A stretch of 64,000 nt of DNA from Meconema thalassinum (lineage: Eukaryota; Arthropoda; Insecta; Orthoptera; Tettigoniidae), in assembly GCA_946902985.2 (NCBI GenBank), contig OX336389.2, forward strand, positions 787,214,979-787,278,978, written 5' to 3'. Positions 1 to 10,735 of the stretch are shown here, piece after piece (position 1 is the first letter of the stretch; the number at the start of each line of letters is the position of its first letter). The notes below the pieces were generated by a model. It made no database searches, was not told the DNA's origin, and was given only the letters and a program-made list of their open reading frames with translations. The position numbers and the translations under genes are program-made.

Positions 1-63
1 TTAAGCGAATAGTGGCTTAATATGTAGGCACCCAATACTGAAACAACTGCCATAACATAAAAT

Positions 64-825
64 TAGGGCTAGAACATTTAATAAATTAAGTTCAGTTATC
101 GAATAATCGATTAATCCAAGCAGATAAATCGATTAATTGCTACAAATAACGATTAATAGATTGTGCATTTAATCATTTATTCGATTGGTTGTTTAAAGGA
201 TTAATTGGCTGATCGAATAATTTACTAATTGTTTTGTCGATTATTCAACGTACTTCGCTCCTTACACTACGCTCTCACAGAAGCAAAACATGCATTGAAT
301 TAATTATTTAAAACATATTGTATCATATATTTATAAATAATGTACCATATTTGTGAAAACTTCGCTAAAACAAAGTACAATAAAAATGTCCCTGTCCTAA
401 ATTGTAAACACTGAACAAGAATTCAAAATCTTTGCTGAAGACTCTTCGTTATCTTAATTTTGAAACCCTTCCCAATTTGAATAATGTTTGTCCATCCACT
501 GTCACTGACTCCTATTTGGCTATTCTTAACATAAACAAGGATGGACACTCTGCATATTTAGGCAAAAACTACTTTTATAATTTTCTGTACATCATTCCTA
601 AAATAAGCGTAACTCAATTTAAGCGATGACCTCTCATTTAAACTCCATTTCTTATCTCGTGTCTAATAATCTAGTAATTGATTCTTCAGTCATCCGATTA
701 ATCTATTATTCGATCAGTCGATTAATCGAATAAACGGTCAGTCCATTAATCGATTAATTGTCTTTGATTGATTTCAAAATATGCGGATTAATCGATTAAC
801 CGAATATAGCTTATTACCAGCTCTA
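64..825. mobile_element. hAT-like non-autonomous DNA transposon
   Basis: The ends form short imperfect terminal inverted repeats: TAGGGCTAGAAC at 64-75 and, read on the other strand from 825, TAGAGCTGGTAA. They are flanked by an 8-bp near-duplication, CATAAAAT at 56-63 and CATAGAAT at 826-833 (7 of 8 match). An 8-bp duplication with TAG-type ends is what hAT transposases make. Both subterminal zones (about 97-245 and 680-815) are packed with copies of ATTAATCGATTAAT-like words in both orientations, which look like clustered transposase-binding sites. The centre (250-680) is AT-rich, and its only short open frame (432-629) resembles nothing I know. The element lacks a transposase, so it would need one from elsewhere. 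The class call is inferred from end structure only. Confidence 0.6.
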
Positions 826-833
826 CATAGAAT

Positions 834-2625
834 GGACATTCACTTGGTGGCGAAAACTACACCCATACAAATTATGCTAACAAAACATTTTTCAGTAGAT
901 ACAGAAAATTAATTTGAGCAAACGGAGAAATAATAATTTGTAGCCGCCACCACCACTACCAGTTGTGAGATCCCACGTGATAAGTAAAAGTGTGTCTACT
1001 TATTTACTTATTTCCTCCTTTAGGAGATTCAGTTGCTGTTGTTAGCGCAATAAAATGAACCTCATCGCTCCAAATAAAAATCTAGCAGGTGTATGATGAA
1101 TATAAGACAGGCATTTATTCTTCAATGGCGAAAAGAACGACAAAACAATTATAGTGGTACTTCCCGGAAAGCTCTTTGCGGGGGGTGATTCTATTCAACA
1201 TTCTGGCCCATAAGATGACGTCACATATTTCAGACATTTCTTTTTTATAGATAGGTCAGCAGCCAGGCAATAAAGCAAAGGCGAGACAAGGTACAAGTTA
1301 AATCGTCAGAAAGAAACGTTGTGGTGCGCATAAAATCCGTTTAGCCTTGAAGACAAGGCATTAAGTTGCGTGCAACATTCGTATCCACACGCAACAAAAT
1401 GAGTAGGAAACTTGAACTATCAGGGCCACTTATTTCATTGTATCTTGTCAGAAATAAGTTTAAGAAGTTAACAAAAGAAATGCTTAGTATGAATTTACTA
1501 CCAACAAACACGCGAAATACATTTACTGAGAGTAGGTTACATATTCGTACCAGTCTGGCAACAAGTCTCCCCAGCTACCACTGCCACCATCGTCGCCACC
1601 CCCACCAGGGTAAACAGGTGAGAAAAGATTTCTTGACAATGCCTGGAATCGAACCAACGTTCTAAATACGTAAAATCCAATACCAAAGAAGGCATACCAA
1701 GTTGAAAATGAGAACATCTTTGGTACAGGGTTCTGAATCACCTGCATTCCAATCATGTGCGCGAAGTAATTGGCCCATGCCCAACTATTCCTGTAATGCC
1801 TGAAACTAAAGAGAACTGGGTAGCCTCTATTACAGTTTGAGAGTAAGTTACAATAGGATATACGTATTATACTCTGTTATTTCTACGAATCTAAAGGTTC
1901 TAATGTGTGGTGCAGACAACAGCTACCGGAGTGTGCAATCATTGCCAAGTCAAGTCAAGAGTTTTGACGGTTGACAGAGTGACAATACACTGATTATTAA
2001 AGTCAAGCGTTTACAATGAGCTGTCTTCGGGCGTAGACCATTCAGGGTGTATTTGGTTCACTTACCTGTCCAGAATTCAGAAGATTTGGGTACGTGTCTC
2101 GACAATTGTCCCGTCTTCAGCATTTATGCTTCAAGTTTTGGCTTCATTTCAGTTTTCAGTACTTAATTGAGATAAGAGTGTTTTCTCCATTGCACTACCA
2201 CCCACAGCCTTTCTTCCATTTCACCCTAAATTCTGAAAACCAATTGGTTCCAGTGTACTCCAAAAATCACGATCCTTAAGCCAGTCCGGAGAACACACAT
2301 CTTGTGCGGGCAAGGTCTCATTGGTAACAGAGTTCTTTATGACATCATCATCAGCAGCAGTAGCATCACCACCATTGCAATTATCATGTAATGTTCTTTA
2401 TTAGCTGTAACTAAAACTTTGATGACTTAATTCCTTACTCAGTGGAAAAGGAAATACAAACAGAAACAAAAAAATGACCCTGAACTATTGAACTTGAAGC
2501 CAAATGTGGGTGAAGGCGTAGTAGTTCCATTACTCTTACTCGTACTTGGTCACGGCCACCTCATTACAAATCCTTCCTCCAATTACAAATGCACACACTT
2601 TGCAGTCACTACAATAACGCAATTT
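834..2625. other. no recognisable gene; possible SINE trace at about 1630-1660
   Basis: No gene is supported. Around 1640-1655 the minus strand carries a GGTTCGATTCC B-box word typical of the tRNA-derived SINEs here, so a decayed SINE may lie in 1500-1680. A minus-strand frame (stop at 1523, open up to about 1874) overlaps that word and contains a hydrophobic stretch and a Gly/Asp/Ser run, but I do not recognise the product. The rest is AT-rich with simple-sequence traces (GGTGGTG-like runs near 945-965, CAT/CAG runs near 2345-2370). Confidence 0.4.
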
Positions 2626-2629
2626 TTAA

Positions 2630-2830
2630 TTTACACTTTTCAGTCGGTCGAAACACGTTTTCCCAATTAGATTACGCGGGGTAACTATAGTCTATATAGC
2701 TTACTGTATATCATACTTTTCTGAAAAAAGAAAAATACATGTATTAATTTTATTCACTGATAAATGGGGAATTTCAGGATTATGCATTTCAAGTGTGAAC
2801 ACCTGTGCGACGTTGGTTAAGTACTCAAAA
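2630..2830 (+). repeat. Penelope-like terminal segment, left arm of an inverted pair
   Basis: The segment starting with TTTTCAGTCGGTCGAAACAC (about 2637) recurs in inverted form at 3541-3591. The stretch 2718-2800 matches, again inverted, the stretch about 3100-3180. The motif 'cagtcggtc' next to a run ending in an aligned GAAA/hammerhead region matches the ends of the Penelope-like element at 41.8-46 kb, so this looks like an inverted pseudo-LTR pair of a related subfamily without any body between the arms. Confidence 0.5.
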
Positions 2831-3078
2831 CCGTAAGTAGAATTCAGTGTCCATGCTCTTTTATTATATTGATGAGTAGCCTAACTATTCACTCATGCCT
2901 AATATTCATTCGTAGGTCGCAAACACATAATACATCATTGAATAGATAACCTTTCCAAATATCGAGATTCACTGCGTATCATTGTTAGTAGTATTAACAA
3001 GACAAGATAAATCATGTATAGCGAACCATATTTTTAAATATTTGTATAATTTATTTTAAACTTCAACCATAGTGATCA

Positions 3079-3119
3079 GGAACTGATGATGACCGCGTGG
3101 TGGTCGAAATGCGTAATCC
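3079..3119 (+). ncRNA. hammerhead-ribozyme-like motif (Penelope end)
   Basis: The order is CTGATGA, one T, a 4-bp stem GACC/GGTC, GAAA, a tiny stem-III hairpin, then ATCC. This matches the CUGAUGA...GAAA...UH core of minimal hammerheads known from Penelope-like elements, with one extra U before stem II. Stem I (GGAA with ATCC) is imperfect here, so self-cleavage is doubtful for this copy. Confidence 0.45.
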
Positions 3120-3197
3120 GAAAATTCCTCCTTTCTTAGAGAATAATATTAAAAACATGTAACTTTTTTGGAATGTGTTATATATATATATATAGTT

Positions 3198-3524
3198 GAA
3201 AATTAAAATCCACAGCCTGCTTCCAGTCTCCGACCGGGTCTGGAATGGAATGAATGAAGCCTCCATCTAGCAGCGAGGATATGGAATGTGCCGGCTGCCG
3301 AGCCCTGATGCACTCCTCTGGGGCAATGATTAAATGAATGACAGATGAAATGAAATGATAGTGGAGAGTGTAGCTGGAATGAAATGTTGACAGGGAAAAC
3401 CGGAGTACCCGGAGAAAAACCTCCGTTTTGTCCAGCTCAGATCTCACATGGAGTGACCGGGAATTGAACCACGGACCCAGCGATGAGAGGTCGGCGTGCT
3501 GCCGCCTAAGCCACGGAGGCTTCA
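3198..3524 (-). mobile_element. tRNA-derived SINE, family A, copy 1
   Basis: One of five near full-length copies in the window (others at 13611, 42586, 49913 and 57942). On the minus strand it starts with a tRNA-like head whose A box (TGGCTTAGGCGG) is intact and whose B box reads GGTTCAATTCC, followed by a conserved body with the word TTCTCCGGGTACTCCGG, and ends in TGGATTTTAATTTTC. It sits between direct repeats of up to 17 bp (3181-3197 and 3525-3541), although these are TA-rich and partly low-complexity. It interrupts the inverted Penelope arm. Confidence 0.85.
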
Positions 3525-3615
3525 TATATATATATATAGTTATCCCGCCTAATCTAATTGGACAAAAGCATGTTGATCGACTGAAAAGTACAAGTTAATA
3601 GTTTGTACAGGCTTC

Positions 3616-4230
3616 AAAGTTCTACATATTCACATATAACCCATCTGTCAAATAGATTCGATATACACGCTAACTAGTAGGCGGGGCTGATAACGACAAT
3701 ATCAGAAACAATGCAACAAGAACCATTATAAGTTGACACAATTTTACAGAACACCATTTGAAGCTCGGAATAATTAGGACAGCAGAAACTAGTGGATCGA
3801 TGTGTACTATCTCCCATCTTCAAACGTTCCATGATATTTTTATGTTCCTGGCATCGGGACGTCCTCCTTCTATAATGGGGCGCCGTGGCTGACAAATAGT
3901 GCACATTCGTTTGAAATACGGGCGACCGCACAAACAGCTCCAGCCGGCAAAGGAGGAAATGAAACAGTCCACTTTTAGGGTACGTCAATAACATCGCGTT
4001 CACGCTTTCGTCTAATTCAAAGTGGACTAATATAGAGGACTGCCAACAGAGTTCCATGTCATATTCAAGGTTTATATTCCTGCAACAGTATGATACATAG
4101 AGTGATTCTAGAGTTCAACGTTCTATGCAGCTATCGCAATAGATAGGAAACTAAAATTTTCTACCATCCCTATTAAAAAGGATTGCGGTGCTTTCCACAT
4201 CGAGGACACAAATTCTGCCACTCATTTATG
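3616..4230. other. no recognisable feature
   Basis: A 127-codon minus-strand frame (3674-4057) is open, but I recognise no domain and see no splice or promoter context. It may be a decayed repeat. No clear terminal repeats were seen. Confidence 0.35.
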
Positions 4231-4234
4231 GCTT

Positions 4235-4620
4235 TTAACTTGCTTTATCGGTGCTTGTTTGAATCTTCAGTTTTAAGACTGGTTTTGACGCAACCCTCCA
4301 TGCCTCCCTGTCATGAGCCTACATAGCTACCACACCCTTTATCCGAGGCAGTCTGTGTAACACATCCTAGTCTTGGCCTACTACTACAGTTCTTGACCTC
4401 CATACTAAGTTTGCTATTCTTGGATGCCTAAGTATGTTCCCTATCAACATATCTCCTCTCTTTATTAGCACTCGCAAGAATTATCTCTCCTCCTCCACTC
4501 GTCTTAATACCTCTTCATTTGTAACTCCATTTGCCCATATAATCTGGGGCAGATGACCTCGTAGTTTCTCCCCTTAATACAACAATAACTAACCCATATA
4601 ATCGTCATACTTCACGTTTA
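4235..4620 (-). mobile_element. non-LTR retrotransposon (LINE) 3' fragment
   Basis: This is homologous along its length to 7640-7990. On the minus strand both encode the C-terminal tail typical of insect LINE ORF2 proteins; the 7.6-kb copy shows it more clearly (VGHVLRHPG followed by a GRPKLEY-like block). This copy is more decayed, has no long open frame and is 5'-truncated, as LINE copies usually are. Confidence 0.55.
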
Positions 4621-4959
4621 AAACTACATTTGAAATGCTGCTAATCTCCTGTTATCTGCTGCACCAACATTCAAAATTCCATTTCCATAGAGCACCACGC
4701 TTCAGACAAAGGTTATCAAAAATTACTTTCTTATACCTAAATCTATATTTGATGTCAACAGAGTTCTTCTCAGTTGAGAAGCTTTCCTTCCCTGTGCTAA
4801 CCTACTTTTTACATTTTTTTTTACCGATTGTTGGTGGTGTCCTTGCGAGCTCCCGCAGTGAAGCGAGTATAGTATTGCAAAGAAAAATCAAGATAATAAA
4901 TGCATTAACTTGGAATCACAATTCCATACACGCTTTGTGTGCCAGAAAGTGAGTTTGTA

Positions 4960-5598
4960 TACTGAGAGATAATGATAAGATACCTTTAGTTAATAATGTT
5001 ATTATTGGTATATTGGCTTTCACGGCCAAGGAATTAACCTCAGCAATTGTTCCTGGCTTATAAGCGGACCCCGTTCCTACGAGATGACGCGAAGAAGAAG
5101 AACAATTGTTCCTGGTTTATGGCCGTGTCTTGTTTGAGGTATTGCCTAGGAACATCAACACAGGCCCATCAGCGGGTTCTTGGTATCCACGCCCGGACCG
5201 CCACAGCATTAGTGAACTGCGCATTATCTCCCTTTTTATGAAGCACACCTGCGTTTCTTTACTGCGCGAGCTAAAAGCTCAAGCAGCCTCTCACCAACCT
5301 ATAAAGGCTTCCAAATATATGGTATATTGGCGAAAGGCTGCTTGAGCTTTTAGCCCTCGCAGTAAAGAATCGCAGGTGCGCTTCATAAGAAGGGAGGTAG
5401 CGCGCAGTTCGCCACTCCTATTGGGGTCCAGGCACGAACACAAAGAGCCCGCTTATGAGCCTATCTTGGCGTTCCTAGGCGAAACCCCACACAAGACACG
5501 GCAATAAACCTAGAAAAATTGCTGAGTTCACTGTTATTATTGTTCTAAACTGATTTTGGTCAGACTATGACTAAAAGTATCTTATCATTATTTCTCAA
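4960..5598. mobile_element. foldback / long-TIR non-autonomous element
   Basis: This is an imperfect palindrome. The inner arms are about 200 bp each (5097-5300 and 5328-5530); both contain AACTGCGC, TTATGAAGC and AGCTAAAAGCTCAAGCAGCC. The arms flank a short AT-rich centre near 5305-5325. The outermost arms also match (GATAATGATAAGATAC near 4966, its complement near 5575). The left arm carries a duplicated piece: CAATTGTTCCTGG occurs at 5044 and again at 5103. There is no coding sequence. It is a candidate foldback element or a MITE with very long inverted repeats; the superfamily cannot be assigned. Confidence 0.7.
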
Positions 5599-5599
5599 A

Positions 5600-6360
5600 C
5601 TTTGTCAATAAGGGTCATTTTCAAGGCATGGTTATCTTCTTGTTTCTAAGTATTTTAAATACGTATGAGAATTGAAGTAATATATTTCGCACTGCTTTCT
5701 GCTTCCCGAACATTGCAAAAAGAGTGTTGTATAGTTGCGAAAATCAAACAATCTATCATGATCTTAATAATTATAGTCAATTTATTTTGAAATGTATAAA
5801 CGTAGGCCTATTAAGTTTTGAATGGGAGGGGCGAAGGCACCACAATCGCCCTTTGTGATACTAACCATAACCACGCCGTTGATATTAGTAGATTTTGTAT
5901 GGAGTAGTCATTGGGGAGGAGTGGAGTCTACGTTACTTAGTTGGCTTGAAAGCTCAGTGCACGAGATACCCTGCAATGCCTTGGGCTCTCCCATGTGACA
6001 CCATAGCCACCAGTGGTCAGTATTGATGACTGTGGTATAGACCATTTAGTTTTCTCTTTGGATATGCTTTAGCGTTCTTGAAGCAACTTTACCAAGCCTA
6101 TGTCCGAGACAGTAAAATCAGGTGGGTCATATTTCATCCGAGGCAAGTAGTCATGCAACATCAGTAAACGTGGAGTGGTACAGGCACACAAGGATGTCTG
6201 CATTACAAAATTAAATGTACTTATCCGACAAGGCAAATCGTTATTCTTCAACTATGGGAAGCTTTGTCACGAGGAAAAATAGTCCGGTAATACATTTTAG
6301 CGAAATAATTATTACCATTTGAAATTCATCAACATGGTTGGAACAGTTGTGTTTTATTTA
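5600..6360. other. no recognisable feature
   Basis: Ordinary AT-rich sequence with no supported gene, SINE head or inverted repeat. Confidence 0.4.
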
Positions 6361-6364
6361 TAAA

Positions 6365-6420
6365 CTAGCGGACCCATGCGAGAACTCTCGTATAATGGGT
6401 TGTGTGCGCCCCATGTGTAC
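6365..6420 (-). mobile_element. Helitron 3' end
   Basis: On the minus strand a CGAG...CTCG hairpin (plus coordinates 6379-6390) lies about 10 nt before CTAG (6365-6368), and the next base is T. Helitrons end in a hairpin followed by CTRR and insert between A and T. The end is nearly the same as that at 25647 (both read CTAGCGGACCC on the plus strand). The matching 5' TC end was not found to the right, so the extent is unknown. Confidence 0.6.
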
Positions 6421-7115
6421 AGACTACCCGCCCGGCTCTAGTGCTATGCGGGCTGTACGCGACACAGTTCTGCCAGGGGCTACCGTCTTGTTTATTTGTT
6501 TAAAAGCAATTTATAAACAAATATATTTCCGTTGAATTTTAAAGAGATGCAAGATTTTTCCTGTACTATTGAGACGATTTGGAAGATTTTGGTGCAAACC
6601 ACACCTTCTAACTCCCTCTGGTTTAGGAGCTTGAGCTTTGTGAAACATACACCTTAGCGCATTACGTAGACTACTGTATATAATACGATAAGATACTACG
6701 ATAGTTTTTAAAATGAACAGCTGGTGTTATTTCCACCGTGCCACCCATCACTATTCAATGTACTCCAACATCGAACTGTATGGCCAAGTATTCTAGACTC
6801 GGAAATGTGGGCTTGAATCTCACCTTCACCCACCCAGACATTAGAAATCCAGGAAAGTGCTAGGATGAACCCTGCCTTAAACTCACGACCCTTTCCTTAC
6901 AAACTACAAGTAACCCAATAACTCAGGTTACCACGACACGTGCAGGTGCACAATAAGTACTGACTTCTTAAATGGATCCGCATCATCAGCCATAATGGCA
7001 TTAACTCTTATCAGTCTTAGTGGTCCACGTCAAGTGAAAATATCAGGCAAACGTGAAGGAAAGTTGAATAAGTCAGCATAAACAGTGCATCTTTAGTCAG
7101 TCTCTAGGAGTCTTA
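6421..7115. other. no clear feature; weak SINE-like trace near 6780-6900
   Basis: A word resembling a B box (GGCTTGAATCTC) occurs near 6810 on the plus strand, followed by phrases that look like a decayed SINE body. Too diverged to call. Confidence 0.3.
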
Positions 7116-7119
7116 CTGT

Positions 7120-7430
7120 CACAAATAGCTCTCTCTATCTGTTGATACGATTTGAAAATGAAACCATGCTCAGGTTTTGAATCTTAATCTCCTTGAACCT
7201 ACTGAGTGATCTCTCCTCACACCCATCGGCCAGGAGCATTTCCTTCAGGCAGTGGATAGAGAATAGCCTGATTTTCATCTTCAGTAAGACCCTAGAAGTC
7301 TTAATGCCTCTAGGAGCTCTCCCTATCTGTTTTGTAAGATTAGAGAATGACACCATCGTCGGGTTTCGAACCTGAATCTCCTGCTGCCTAAGTCACGTTT
7401 AGCCACCTACACCACCGTGGCCCATGCCAG
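7120..7430 (-). mobile_element. tRNA-derived SINE (separate family)
   Basis: On the minus strand a tRNA-like head near 7425-7355 has an A-box-like TGGTGTAGGTGG and a B box GGTTCGAAACCC, followed by a body. The body holds an internal duplication: ATTCTCTAATC/ATCGGGTTTC-like phrases around 7135-7180 recur around 7320-7370. No duplication flanking the element was resolved. Confidence 0.6.
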
Positions 7431-7639
7431 GTCCAGGACTCAATTCCAAAACTAAAATTTAGAGGGTTCCCATACAGCAGGGGGATGCTGCCCTTCTCTA
7501 CAGATATGACCGCTCCTATTATAGGAGAGCTATTCCCTAAGATCATTTTTCTGGCAATACCTCAGTGTTCGTGTGGATCCTTATCAAACATTTGGACCTA
7601 AACCCACGATAATGCCACAGATAATCATTGTGGTAATGA

Positions 7640-7990
7640 GTGATAAGTGATAACTGTTGCTCGTGTTTGAGTCTTCAGTCTATTGACTGGTATGATGCTG
7701 CTCTCCACACCTCTTTGTCCTGAGCTAATCGTTTCTACATAGCTACCACACCTTACATCCGGGACAATCCGTTTAACATATTCTAACTTTGGTCTGCCCC
7801 TACAGTTCTTGTCCTTGAGCCTTCTTTCCATAACTAAGTTTGCTATTCCTGGGTGTCTTAGTACGTGTCCTACCAACCTATCTCTTCTCTTGATTAGCAG
7901 TTACCAGAAACATCTCTCCTCTCCCACTCGTCCTTATAGGCTACCTCTTCATTTGTTACTCTATCTACCCATCTAATCTTCATCATTCTC
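7640..7990 (-). mobile_element. LINE ORF2 C-terminal fragment
   Basis: Part of an ORF2 frame is open on the minus strand (7625-7876). It reads VGHVLRHPG, then an ERR-x-KDKNCRGRPKLEY block, then VPDVRC: the conserved region after the reverse transcriptase domain in many insect non-LTR elements. The upstream part (7877-7990) continues the homology in another frame, so there is at least one frameshift. The reverse transcriptase itself is missing (5' truncation). Homologous to 4235-4620. Confidence 0.65.
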
Positions 7991-8143
7991 CTGTTGCTCT
8001 ACAATGACAAGTTAAACGTTTGTGGTAGGCTGATTAGAAAGGATTTATGAAAGAGCCAAGGTAGGCAGACTGGGGGAAGAAAGGATGATGTAGCCCTTGT
8101 TACTCCTAGCCACAAATCGCTCATTTGTCGCAACAGTGAAATA

Positions 8144-8769
8144 CAGTACAACCTGTCACATCCGGACCTGTGATATCCGAGCCCTCCCACATCCGGACAC
8201 ATCTCCGAATGAATTTTTAAGTCGTAGTTGAGAGCGAGGATACATTAGTGTGCTAGCCAGGGAGGACGAGTGAAAGTTGCAGCGCTGGAAGGCTGTGTGC
8301 GTGCTTGACCGTGAGGGGTTGTGGCCTGACTCGGTCAACGACATCTTCCCGGAAACTCATCCCTTTGGGTGAATAAGCGATATTCCTTTCACGGCTTCTG
8401 CCTGCCACCAACGTCAACACGAGGCTGCCTCTCTTTCTACCCTTCAGTCTGTGCATGAGTCTTGAAGCGACAGTTTGTTTTGCGAGTGTGTTTCTGTTGT
8501 TACTGTTATTGTTTACCGTTGTTATCGTTATTGTTATCTTTTAACCTTGTTTTTTTTTTTTGCTAAAATGTCCGAAAAAAGGAAAAAACTGTTGTTACGA
8601 TGTACAGTGCGTGAAGCAACCGTTAAAAACATTAAAATTAATCAACAACAAACTCGTGAATTATTTCTGGTCACCTAGCTATTTGTAAAAATAGCCTTGT
8701 AATATCCGGATTTTTCCATATCCGGATCGGCCGGTCGCCACATTAGTCCGGATATGACAGGTTATACTG
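8144..8769 (+). mobile_element. pogo/Tigger-type deletion derivative
   Basis: The terminal inverted repeats are CAGTACAACCTGTCACATCC at 8144 and, on the other strand from 8769, CAGTATAACCTGTCATATCC. TA lies on both sides (8142-8143 and 8770-8771). CAG-type ends and a TA duplication are the Tc1/mariner pogo/Tigger pattern. Further copies of the ATCCGGA word lie inside both ends. The 626-bp length is far below the roughly 2-3 kb of autonomous members. The interior keeps what looks like the beginning of the transposase. Confidence 0.8.
8568..8678 (+). pseudogene. remnant of pogo/Tigger transposase N-terminus
   Basis: An ATG preceded by a T-run opens a short frame beginning MSEKRKK, followed by a basic, helix-forming stretch (TVREATVKNIK). 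Tigger/jerky-type transposases usually begin with such a basic segment leading into a CENP-B-like helix-turn-helix. The frame stops after 36 codons, and the rest of the DNA-binding domain and all of the DDE domain are absent. The position inside matched inverted repeats supports the assignment; the peptide alone would not. Confidence 0.45.
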
Positions 8770-8771
8770 TA

Positions 8772-9705
8772 ACTCAAAATATGTTTGAGGAAACTGCATT
8801 CAAATATTTACAAGCATTTACTAAATTGTCGATTATTTAACCTTCAGAGTGCTATCGTCGCTACACGCGCACCTTTTTAGTTTGACATTCCAGCGGTTTG
8901 AGGCAATATTATTTCAAAGTAGACTTACTTGCTGTTTTGTCATAGTCCATAGAACCATTTACTTTGCTTTTATTATTCTCTATGGTGATGCGAGTTACGC
9001 TATTAATTTGTTCTAAGATTTGGCAAAGTTTGAATGATATTTGACTCATGTACACTGTAATGGCTAACAACACACCATGTAGTTGTTCGAGTATTGGGGA
9101 TTCTAAAATTCTACCGTACCCAGGAGTGGGCATAGGGGATACTGTATATCCTCCTAAAAGTCTGATTAACTACGGCTAGTGAAAGCCGTTTAGACAGTCA
9201 TTACATATGGCAGTCCATATCCCACCCCAATTCCTTTCTCGGTGCGCCTCTAAAGGAAAATTATTTGTGTACATGTGTGTAAAATGTAAACCAATGTAAT
9301 ATATGAAAACTATAGAAGGGACAATATGGCAAATTGATTTTGGGCCTCGATGTAGATTGGAGCTAAGATGTGTGAAAATGGCTCAGCACATGGGTGTTTA
9401 TATCTGGAAATACATAGCCTAATGCCAAAGCTTTGACGCCATATTGAATTGGGAATTTGTTACTTTGCCTCAGATGAGTGAAACAGATACCAACGCATTT
9501 ATGAAATATGAGTTTTCATGATGAAAAGGCACAACAAATTATATACAGTAGTCTCACGTTGCCAATAATAACGATAGTGTCGATTTAATCAATCGATAAA
9601 GAATATTTTCCAGCATTACATTAAGGTAGAAGCTGAAAAGTACAGATTTCTAGTTATGACACTCTTGTAGCAAATGAGCGATTTGCTACCCCAGTGATGT
9701 CACAC
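8772..9705. other. no recognisable feature
   Basis: AT-rich sequence without a supported gene or repeat boundary. The short frame at 8909-9133 (minus) resembles nothing known to me. Confidence 0.4.
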
Positions 9706-9709
9706 TTGC

Positions 9710-10055
9710 ATGGGTGTGTGTACAATTTGTCCGATAACCTGTTTTATTGTGGTATCTGTATGAGGGTATATATATGTAATTGAGGCTAGGTTTAGGAAGG
9801 AGACCACCGTGGCCTCAAATTAGGTACCATCCCGGCATTTGCCTGGTGTAGAAATGAGTAACCACTGAAAACCACTTCCAGGATGGCTTCGGAGGGAATC
9901 TAACTCACCTCTTCCGAGTTTTACCCCATGAAACTGAGTGAACTACATTCCAGCTGTCAGACCAGTTTAACATTTCTTTGCAGAGCCGGAAATCAAACCC
10001 GGACCTCAGGAGTGACAGTCGAGAATGCTAGTCACTACTCTGCTAGATGGTCAAT
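9710..10055 (-). mobile_element. tRNA-derived SINE, family C
   Basis: On the minus strand: a tRNA-like head with a B-box-like word (GGTTTGATTTCC at about 9990-10000), then the family C body (CTGGAAGTGGTTTTCAGTGG, then CAAATGCCGGGATGG) and a tail with AATTACA and AACAGGTTATC. Family C is the most frequent SINE here (copies also at 25.3, 26.8, 29.5, 31.7, 33.8, 36.2, 40.1, 51.7 and 59.4 kb). Confidence 0.75.
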
Positions 10056-10327
10056 TTAGGCTATTATGATAAATAGGCTTATGTGATTAAATACATATTG
10101 CTTATTTCTACCCCTTATTATTTCCGATTCCTAGCGGTTCCGACCCTCGTGAATGAAATAAGATGCAGCTCCTCAATGCAACCGAGGTGCGTGACTTAAC
10201 GCCCCCTGGTTTTCATAATTATCATTTCAAATGATCTTGTCGACTTCAGCGTTATGCTTTGGTCTACCGTTGTGCGTTACGGTTACGGCGTGTATGACGT
10301 CACCATGTTGTTCAGTGCATATGCGCC
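10056..10327. other. flank of the 136-bp array
   Basis: This includes a near-palindrome ATCATTTCAAATGAT (about 10224) matched by TCATTTGAAATGA near 10814 on the other side of the array. The pair may mark the ends of a larger unit. Confidence 0.3.
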
Positions 10328-10735
10328 GAGTCTGAGTTTACTCCTGGGGTCTGGCGTTATGTGATACGGAGACGGCGAGTGCGTGACGTTATGCAGCAGA
10401 GTGCACCTCCCGCTCTCCGTTCCCCCCGCAGGAAGCCTTAGTTAAACGGTAATGGAGTCTGTTGAGTCTGAGTTTACTCCTGGGGTCTGGCGTTATGTGA
10501 TACGGAGACGGCGAGTGCGTGACGTCATGCAGCAGAGTGCACCTCCCGCTCTCCGTTCCCCCCGCAGGAAGCCTTAGTTAAAGGGTAATGGAGTCTGTTG
10601 AGTCTGAGTTTACTCCTGGGGTCTGGCATTATGCGATACGGAGACGGCGAGTGCGTGACGTCATGCAGCAGAGTGCACCTCCCGCTCTCCGTTCCCCGCG
10701 CGGGAAGCCTAAGTTAATGGGCAATGGAGTTTGTT
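10328..10735. repeat. three tandem copies of a 136-bp GC-rich unit
   Basis: The phrase GAGTCTGAGTTTACTCCTGG begins at 10328, 10464 and 10600, an exact 136-bp period. The third copy ends at about 10735. Copies differ by only a few bases, for example GACGTTATG in the first and GACGTCATG in the other two. The unit is rich in CpG and contains the CRE-like word TGACGTCA. No open frame spans the array. Function unknown. Confidence 0.85.

Larger units (their letters stand above)
3060..3615 (-). repeat. Penelope-like terminal segment, right arm, split by a SINE
   Basis: The inverted partner of 2630-2830. The homologous parts are about 3080-3180 and 3541-3591; the 327 bp between them are a family A SINE with its target duplication. 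A hammerhead-like core lies at 3079-3119. Confidence 0.5.

Noticed and set aside
1523..1790. Minus-strand frame with a hydrophobic stretch and a Gly/Asp/Ser-rich tail, preceded by a TTACAG splice-acceptor-like site
   Set aside because: It overlaps a SINE-type B-box word on the same strand, I do not recognise the protein, and no partner exon is visible. Kept as a remark only; a transcript or homology search would decide.
3178..3525. Frames of 90-115 codons with FSGYSGFP or FLRVLRFSLS, seen at five places
   Set aside because: They are all translations of the family A SINE body; the recurrence reflects the repeat, not a protein family.
3674..4057. 127-codon minus-strand frame
   Set aside because: No recognisable domain, start context or neighbours; not enough to call a gene.
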